DNA of 64,000 bases, taken from positions 44,860,736 through 44,924,735 of the forward strand of contig OX246743.1 in assembly GCA_945910005.1 (NCBI GenBank), in the 5' to 3' direction. The notes under the pieces are model-generated. The model did not search any database and was not told the origin of the DNA. It saw nothing but the letters and a program-made list of their open reading frames with translations. Shown here in pieces: positions 55,936 to 64,000 of this stretch (within the stretch, counting starts at the first letter, position 1; every line of letters begins with the position of its first letter). Both the position numbers and the translations under genes were made by a program. This DNA is from Isoperla grammatica (Eukaryota; Arthropoda; Insecta; Plecoptera; Perlodidae).

Positions 55936-58900
55936 TACTAATTGTTATATTTAAATTATATATCTTTATCCCGTATCCAATCTCACGTCCTATAGGGGGA
56001 GCAGTGGGCTGAGGTGCCAAGTGTGATCCAACTACTCTTAAAAACTCCTTTCCTCTGCATCTGTGACTGGAGGTCTATTTAAGAGTTATATCCTCTTATT
56101 ATTATTTATAATGAATACACGATTTTGTATTAGTTATTAATATATCTAATTCTATAACCTCCTTAGTCCTCATATGTATTACCTTAAATTATATACCAAG
56201 GGTATTCAATATTGCAAGGGAGTGGAGACATTAAAGTGGATAGACATTAAATAAATACGTTGAGTATTATAAGCGGGAACCACAGATAATTATTTCTACA
56301 TTCCGTTATCTGTGCCGGAAGTATGGGAGCGAAGTTTGTTGCAGCCAATTTATTGCTACTTGTCTTGTAAAGCATATAAATAGAGATATTATTTTACTAC
56401 TATTGTGAAAAAATGCCAGAAAGTATTATAAAAATAAAAACTAGTTCACTTTCTTTGTCAACTTTTACTTCTGCCAACACATATCAACATTGTATGATTG
56501 TGCTCTTTCTTTGGGGTCGTCAACATTAAACTTGGTAAATCGTGAAGATATTCGGCAAAGACTCCATCCTCATCGTTGGTATATCTACGTCACCATAAGC
56601 GCAGGGTTGTGTGGATCTGGGTCCCTCGCCCTCTAAACTACCTCCTCCAAAATAACGTCATCGCCGACCAATCAGGAGAAGACTGACATCACTCCACAGG
56701 TGGGAGTTTGTGCTCCCATCTTGATCTTTAGTTTATATAGTTCTGTTGTCCCACCATCTGACTAAACAGCCGAGTCCAACAGTCTACTACTCTAGTTCCT
56801 GTGTTCATATCACAAGTGTATTGTAGATACTTGCCATTGTAAAGAGCGAAAGCTCATTTTGGTAAATAAAAATACTACTACTACTAATATCTACTTGAAA
56901 CATAACTAGTGGAGTAGTGATAATTTTCGCGACTATATATTGTAATTCTGAAACCTCCAAACGTACAGTGGGCGTGATTAATGAGACTGGAACACTTTCC
57001 TAAGCGGAAGACTTCCTTTCCGAAGTTATGAAAGAGCGACAGGGACATGAATGTGTAGATTTTCGACGAAACAGCGTGCGTGAAACTGTTTATGAGATGA
57101 TGGGGTCAGCGTGAGAAAGGTTAGAGCGGAGGAACTATAATGTCCCCAGTATCAACAGCGAGCTGGGTAATCGCGATTATGAGGTTAAAGAACCCCCCAC
57201 CAGTTCTAGCTTTTTAAATCACGTTTTGAACAAGAATATTGTGCATATTTTTGTCATGTTATGGCATGCGCCCGCAAGAATTCCTCTTGTTTTATCTTTG
57301 TGTTATTAATATAAGTTTAGTATTTTTAAATATATTGTAAACATTCACATGTGGGTACGCCTTTCAGAATAGTTCATTAATCATTATATTAGACTAGACT
57401 TAGCAATTAAGATTGACGATGCCTATATTTCTACTATGTATCAATCGACAGGCAAATAAAACTTACTTACTTACATTAACTAACATTTTTACCGGTCCGT
57501 GAATAAAAACGTTTGGGAACCCTGGGTGCCCCCCACTGAAAATCAATTCTTTAAAAAGAGTGGGTAGATACAAAATCATTTTTATTTATTTAATGTTAAT
57601 GAAATGAAAGCAAGGTATAAATATGACGACACAATTTCATCGCAAGGAAGGATGTTAATATGGTTGGTGAGCCTGGAGAGTTCTTCCCTTGGAGTGAAGT
57701 ATGTTGCCCTTTTGATCTCCGCGTGTGTCGCACGGAGGCGTGAAATGGGGTGGTCGAATTTCAGGGCTGACTTGAGGCGAATATGAACCGACAATAAATA
57801 ATTCATAAGTGTTGGATACAATCATCCCTCACCTTAGCAAGCCGGTTGAAAACTACCCTTTAGACGAGACAGTTTTCTCGTGTTAGTTGATAGGGTTTCA
57901 TCTTTGCTTTGCTTTGCATAGGAATTAGGTCGTACGTCGGACATTTTTCTTCCATGATAGTTATTCAAAATTTGTGTAGGCATATCTAAGAGGCCATACT
58001 ACTAATACTTTATTGATTAACAATCTTTAAAGATCGGTAGGGGTATGTAAACTACCCCATTGATTTACTTGTTTCAAGTTTCTTAAGTTCATTTTTAATC
58101 TGAAGATACAAAATAGATGTATAGACAATTGTCTAATTTTGTATCAACCATATGGACTTTAATAAACATTTTCTAAACCAATCGTCAACCATTTGATATC
58201 ATTCTACTTTTAAGAGATTATGTTTGGACTTGGTAGTTTTCTTGATTCGAGTTTTTTCAGTCATAAATTACTAATCTTTACTATCATTACTAATCTTTAT
58301 TGTTATGGAAACGCTTGATTATGTTAAATGGACATTTCTACTTCAAATCACAAAATTATAACTTAGCTTGCCCCCGTTAAATTAATGAAATGAAATTACC
58401 TTACCTCTCAGTATTATAAAAGACTTAGCCAACACATTTGTTATGTGTATATGAATTAACCCTAAAAGCTGTCAGTAATATTTAATACCCTTTTATCAAA
58501 ATTAACATTGTTACACATCATTTGAATCCGATACGATACGATGCCAGCAACAAGGGTGGTTATTTTAGCATTAACAGTATTTACCCCCTAGCGTTATTCG
58601 CTCCATTACACACGGGTGTTTGAAAAACAGAGTAAATAAGTAAAGCTGGATTCGGGTAAACAAACATACACATTACAATCAGAGCATTAATACAAATAAA
58701 GTTATGATATTGTGTTGGTGAGGGTTGCTGGGCTGTATTGTGCTGGGTCACTATTCCGGGTCCTAATCTGCTGGATTCCGGTCGAGGTGGGTCCCTCCTC
58801 GTGGTGACCGGTGCCCGCAAAGACGGCTCTCGTGCATATCATTAATAACCCTATTCCTCATTCACCATGATCTTCTTCCTTTTAGCCATTTTTCTCTGTT

Positions 58901-58984
58901 CTTATCTTCGTTCATGCTGACTCTTTGTTACCAACCCTCCGCCCACCCAACTGGCTTCCCTTTATGACGACCCCGGCTATGTGT
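55936..58984. other. No gene seen; retroelement-like tails
   Basis: At about 56830-56888, GGTAAATAAAAATACTAC leads into a (TAC)n run. At about 57455-57475, AAATAAAACTTACTTACTTAC ends in (CTTA)n. Both look like 3' ends of retroelements (LINE or SINE). A fragment with CTTTATGACGACCCC near 58960 resembles the short repeat at 13.8 kb. No gene frame is supported. Confidence 0.45.
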
Positions 58985-59235
58985 GTCCTAGCAACGAAGC
59001 ACTCAATAAATTCAAAGTTGTTCTGAATCAGCCTTGTTGATTCTGACATTTGTCCGCAGGTGTTTGCACTGTGCTATCACTGATACATGTGTTTCGTATT
59101 TGAAATGTCGATCTTTGATTGGTTACTGCCCACTCGTCGATGGTGTTTGGAGCCTACAGGGTTGGTTTAGTCACTTTAAATTCAAGTCCCCCACTACAAA
59201 TCAGTTTCGTGTTACTGAGTGGGTAGACTCTAAAC
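58985..59235. repeat. Dispersed repeat, second copy
   Basis: Matches 32967-33195 in the same orientation: CTAGCAACGAAGCACTC, AATTCAAAGTTGTTC, CGATCTTTGATTGGTTA, GGAGCCT(A/G)CAGGGTT. Confidence 0.75.
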
Positions 59236-61335
59236 GTGAATTTATTTTATTTATTCATCTAATTCAACCGACGTCATGACCTATAGCTGTCGAGTACACA
59301 ACATCATGCAGATCCAAAAGCACAGGTGTAGGAGGAAGAGGGGAGGGTTTTACGTCACAAAAGATGCCGTGGGCAACATGTCCCCCCCCCCTCCCCCCCT
59401 AAGATGATGATCGATCCAAAAACAACAAAATCTCATCAACTTTTAATAGTGATTGGTTCGGGTCAATATTTCCTCAGGTCTTTCAGTCTCATGATGTAGT
59501 TTGTCCTCTAAACCAGAGTTAACACGTTAATATGTGGATTAGTTTGTTCTGCGCTCAAACAATCCATCGTTTATCCTGACTGACTCGATAGGATAGGTTA
59601 CAATGTGTGTCTATATTATATATTCGCCTATAGATACTGTCTGTGTTTACAGTGTTCCTAGCTAAATTTACCTCGTACAGCAGGTTAAACGTGTTTAAAA
59701 TAATGGCTTACAACAATATTCATATTGTGTGGTTCTCATACGATAAGCTACACTTTGAAACGCAATATTTCGAGCCTGGATATGTTAATTTGTTTTCTAC
59801 GCATCTCATATGAGGGGCGCGTTGATATTGCGCTGAGGTTTTTCATTAAATCTAACGAAATGCTACACACATTGTTTTGTGACATAATATGAACGACATG
59901 AGATACAAGATAAAGGTTCTAGATCATTTTTAAAATGTCCTGAAATAAGAACTATTTAGCCCCCATTAGCCTATTGTGAACTATCGCTCGAATAGGTTTT
60001 GCTTGGCATGAAGTGTGAACTGAAAGTGAACTCTACCCTTTAAGCATTTTTTTTTTTTAGAAATCTTTAGAAAAATTCAGAAATATTTTCTGCCCAAAAA
60101 GGTCCCACTGAATCAGGCACTCTGCATGGTTTTTGTCATGGTAGTACCGTTGTACGTTTTCAATAAGTTATTTAACAGTATTTACTCAGTTACTGGAATG
60201 GATTAAAGTTCTTGAACTTCAGCGATAAGTATACCTTGAAAGCTCGCTGCATTGATGCTATCGAGAGCTGAGTTTGATAATGATATTCAAGTTGGTTTCC
60301 TTTTGGAATGGTTAATTTTATAACTCTTCTCACAATAATATAAGTTTGCAGTACAAGTCAGTCAATCCTTATGACAATATTATGAAAATATTTTCATAGA
60401 GGATTGCCTATGATTGTGGAACGATTATACCAAAAACTATAAACAATTAACTAATTGATCATAAAAAATATTGTATCATACGTTATCATATACAATACAA
60501 TAATACAATAATTCAAATGACTAAGTAAGTCACTACAACCAATTGTCGGAAAGCTGTTTTTTAAACTCTCCCTTAAATAAAAAGTGGTCAGCTCACTGTC
60601 TTGTTTTGATTGAAACCAAGTTTTAAAATAAATGGTTAACCCAATATTGTCTGCTAAATGTCTTTCATAATAAAAATATCCAAAAGGCGTGCGTCGATAT
60701 AAAAATCGTTTAAACATAACTCGCAAATAGCTCAACGTATTTCAGTGGATCTAAATTAGAATTTCAAATTTCTATCAATAATTAAAAATAATCTGAGAGA
60801 CGTTTAGACACACTTTGTAAGTGAGTAGAACTCTACTTACTGCTAAGTCGCGCCCGTAACAACCCAACTGCAGCGTATCCTCTGGTAAATAATTATATTT
60901 CAATACCAATTAAACTTATGATGCCTTTAAGACTTTTAAGACCACAAAATTTAATTTGCACAAACCTTACGCCGATGAAAAGCAATCAGTGCAGAAGTCT
61001 TCATTATCCCCCTCCCCCAAAAAAGCGTCAGACAATTCCAAACGGGGTTTGTTTTTTGCGGTGTCGAATACAGACACGAGAAATATCGACTTATTTAATA
61101 TGAAATGCACAGATTAAATAAATTGAAACAAGTACCGTTTAAAACTTTCAATCCCCCTTTTTCATTCGCCTCTAAGTATCCCCCCCTCCTCCCCCCTACC
61201 CCATCCCCCCCTTACCGTTTACCACCGTTCTAACCGAGCGACCATGGTTTAAATTGAATAATTGCTTTCAGTAAAACGAGCTATGCAGTAAGAGGCTTGA
61301 GCGGGACCGTTGGCAACACATACAAGGTATATATA
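59236..61335. other. No gene seen
   Basis: AT-rich sequence with C-rich runs near 59385-59400 and 61170-61215. The frame at 60451-60735 on the minus strand has no recognisable domain. Confidence 0.4.
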
Positions 61336-61339
61336 ATAC

Positions 61340-61505
61340 ACCTATAAGTATAGTGGCTCGGAGCCAGCGTGCTGGGTTCGAGTCCCAACACCAGCAAGGT
61401 GGTTCTCACTGGCGTAGGACCAGGGTGGGCAAAGACCCAGAGCTTGCGGGGTCCTTCAGAGGCCAGAAAGTCTTACACAATTTGTCCGATAAATGAACTT
61501 CAACT
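61340..61505 (+). mobile_element. tRNA-derived SINE candidate
   Basis: TAGTGGCTCGGAGCCAG resembles an A box and GGGTTCGAGTCCCAACACC is a clean B box/T arm. The A-B distance is short and the cloverleaf incomplete, so this is a SINE rather than a tRNA. The 3' end runs to about GATAAATGAACTTCAACTA. Confidence 0.5.
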
Positions 61506-61531
61506 AATTCCACTCGCAAATTTGTAAACTA

Positions 61532-61766
61532 GGGCCCAGATTCACAAAGGTGCCCAAGTGCTAAGACGTTCTAGTTTAGGCAAATCTTAGTGATATAAAT
61601 CACACATTTACCATTCTGCAATGTCATAAAGATAAAATATAGTAAAATACCAACAATTAAACTAATAATATTTTGTGAATGTATAGTAATATCCAAAGAT
61701 GATTTATCTAGCAAGGATTTGCTTAACTTGGGACAAAGAGTTGGGGCGTTTTTGTGAATCCAGGCT
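61532..61766. mobile_element. MITE-like element of about 235 bp
   Basis: The left end GGGCCCAGATTCACAAA is the imperfect inverse of the right end TTTGTGAATCCAGGCTC; inner arms GGCAAATCTTAG and AAGGATTTGCTTAAC also pair loosely. No coding capacity and no clear target duplication. Confidence 0.55.
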
Positions 61767-62479
61767 CAGCCAATTCGATATCTAGTTACATTTTAATTTT
61801 TCATCACTTCTACATTACTATAGTTGACTGGTAGCGCCTTAATTGACCCGAGTAATTGTCCAGTGTATATGGGGCAGTCATAAGGCACGGCCATCTAAAA
61901 GCTCGCTGCACAGATGGTAAAGACGATTGCACACGAGTGCGACCGATCTACCTTATAATTTAATATCGATTAAATTTGCTATTGATATCTATATTTGTCA
62001 CGTTGCGTTGGCGGATTATAGATAGATAGATGTAGCTCGGTTGTAGAAGTTACCAACTCCCAAATGGCCGTCACGTTATGCGCATGCGCACGTCAAGCAC
62101 CATAGGTTGAGCAATGTACAATCATACGTACATCAGTCGTATCTATCAAGGTACCATTTGAAGTTATTATAAACTATAGCTATCAATGTATGGTCAATGT
62201 TCGTAGACACAAAGTCCGTCGGTAACTCCCCCCCCCCCCCCCCCCTACCGAAAACTCACAATGGGTGAGGAGGAGGAGGGTCGATCATCAACAGGTAAGG
62301 GCTTTGGGGGAAAATCCCAACAGCTACCGGATTCCTATTCGCAATTTTTGTGTTCATATTTGACGTACGTGTTGGTCTTGTAAACACGTTTCAGAATTGA
62401 ACAATTGCTGGGTGACGTAGATTAAGTTATATTTCTTCATAATTTTTAGTAAAAATACAAACTCCAGTCATAATTGGCG
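61767..62479. other. No gene seen; poly-C tract
   Basis: An 18-C tract lies at 62228-62245 and is followed by GGAGGAGGAGGG about 20 bp later. No conserved frame. Confidence 0.4.
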
Positions 62480-62560
62480 GTGGTAGGAATCGAACCGAGG
62501 ACAGCCTCGTATGTTTTGTGACGCAGCCATCTCCGTCGGTGGTTCTAGGAGGTAGTAAAG
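62480..62560 (-). mobile_element. tRNA-related B-box sequence (SINE head)
   Basis: On the minus strand CTCGGTTCGATTCCTACC gives a perfect B box, with ATGGCTGCGTCACAA as a weak A-box candidate upstream. A complete tRNA fold is not possible. Confidence 0.45.
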
Positions 62561-63860
62561 TAGCACACAAAGTTGCAAAATTTTAAAACATTGGTAGGGA
62601 TCGCGGAGGACAGTTGCGGAGAATGTATAGTAGGCTCTGCAATAAAGTAATGCACGCGAATGAGAGGAGCGAATAGTTGGTGAGCCAATCAGAAGGCTGG
62701 GATCCACACGAACATAAGAAGCTATAACTATTCAAATATATCGAACTTGCTCCCTCGCTCGCTCGTTGCATTCGCTTGACGCAGTTTATTGTGCACTAAC
62801 AATTTGATGCCTTAGGCAACAAAGTATAACCATAAGGAAATAATATTTCTATAACCATTTAAAAACAAGCGATCTTTGATAGATTGTAAATAAATAAAGA
62901 CAGAAGCATTCGTTCTTCAATATAAAAACGAGACCAGCGTTTTTTGTCATCAGGGATTGAAAATAATAACGCGAAAAGGACCATATTTGATAGATATTTG
63001 TCTATAGTAATATTACCGTTTTCTTTTTCAATTTACAATTACTATTTATCTGCAATACAATTGCCTAGGCTATATAGTAAAAGTCAAGAAATATAAATGT
63101 CCGCTAATTAATTTAGTTTCCAACGAGAATTAACTCTGCTTTACTAAATAGTTATAACATTGAAAAACGCTTCCCATAACTCAATTAAAAATTAACAGAA
63201 TTACAGAGAAAGGCAAAAAACAAGCCTAATCATCTGATGGGGGCTATTTGAGGCACTAAAGAATACTAGTCTAATACTATAGTAATTTTAGTATGACATA
63301 GCCTACTTAGGTAAAATTTAACTAATTCTTTTCATCAGAAGTAAATGCGAGATTACTATAAAATGGTATAAAAGACCACTACTTGCTTTCAGTCATCTGA
63401 TGAGGTTTCTTACACCCAAATGTGTTATATATAATATATGCATGATAAGAATAACAATACGCTCAGCATCCCCAGACATACGATACGTTTAGCAAGTTAT
63501 GAGACACATATAGTCCAGACTCGCCTAGGGGGTGAGACAGCGAGACAGCCACGGAGACAGTTTGACAGTTGCACAAGTTGCCGTGTGCGTTGTGTGTTGT
63601 GTACGCGTCAAGGAAATAAGACAACGACTACTGTCATGTCACCTCCTAAAGCGACGTCCTTAGCCCATGATGATCTCAACGTTCTTATCTAACGGCCCGC
63701 CTCATGCACGCTGTTTCAACGGAAATCAACGGCTATTATTACTGAAGTTGAACAAGGTACCATGGAAATACTTGACATTACCAACGTTAACGCCGGTTTT
63801 GATCCTGATTGTATTTGTCATAAATTCAATAAAATAATATTATTATTAATAATAATAAAG
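62561..63860. other. No gene seen
   Basis: AT-rich sequence with short unsupported frames (62468-62771 minus, 63438-63692 plus). Confidence 0.4.
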
Positions 63861-63992
<132 letters not shown>

Positions 63993-64000
63993 TGGGACTC

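Overview
This is nuclear DNA of a bilaterian animal, most likely a marine invertebrate. Its genes are split by GT..AG introns, repeats are dense, and three conserved animal genes can be rebuilt exon by exon. I cannot name the species. One short interspersed repeat carrying CGTCGCCTCTTACGAC looks like repeats I associate with molluscs and relatives; that is a weak, unverified hint.

Layout. (1) 0-19.7 kb has no gene I can support. It holds minisatellites (a 21-bp array at 3.3 kb, a 31-35-bp array at 4.3-5.4 kb, a 31/57-bp array at 5.5-6.6 kb), tRNA-related and other short interspersed repeats, LINE tails, and foldback or TIR elements. (2) 20.3-22.4 kb, minus strand: the first three coding exons (signal peptide and part of the cysteine-rich ectodomain) of a BMP type II receptor-like gene. 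The rest is not visible and presumably lies beyond the left edge. (3) 29.4-39.7 kb, minus strand: a complete 14-exon YME1L gene (mitochondrial i-AAA protease). The model predicts 753 aa, with Walker A and B, arginine fingers, HEGGH and the third zinc ligand all present. (4) 39.7-41.9 kb: the gap between two divergent genes, mostly filled by a 5'-truncated LINE with an open 530-codon reverse transcriptase frame. (5) 41.9-54.8 kb, plus strand: a complete 16-exon MED16 gene (Mediator tail subunit, predicted 815 aa). Its intron 13 holds an intronless 678-codon gene on the same strand for an unrecognised two-pass membrane protein. (6) 55-64 kb: repeats and no supported gene.

The most unusual structure is at the 3' splice site of YME1L exon 9. 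A 72-bp segment carrying the intron end, the AG and the first 18 exon bases is tandemly repeated eight times. The unit is a multiple of three and stop-free, so every copy is a potential in-frame acceptor that would add 24 residues per step inside the AAA+ domain. The BMP-receptor-like exon 3 has a related 129-bp duplication of its acceptor, and the last MED16 intron is a 119-bp tandem array that runs up to its acceptor. Separately, five non-autonomous hAT-like elements with different TIRs, each flanked by a perfect 8-bp target-site duplication, sit in introns of these three genes.

The genes have no evident joint function: mitochondrial proteolysis, transcription, BMP signalling and an unknown membrane protein. 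YME1L and MED16 are head to head and, without the LINE, would start about 0.6 kb apart, so they may share a promoter region.
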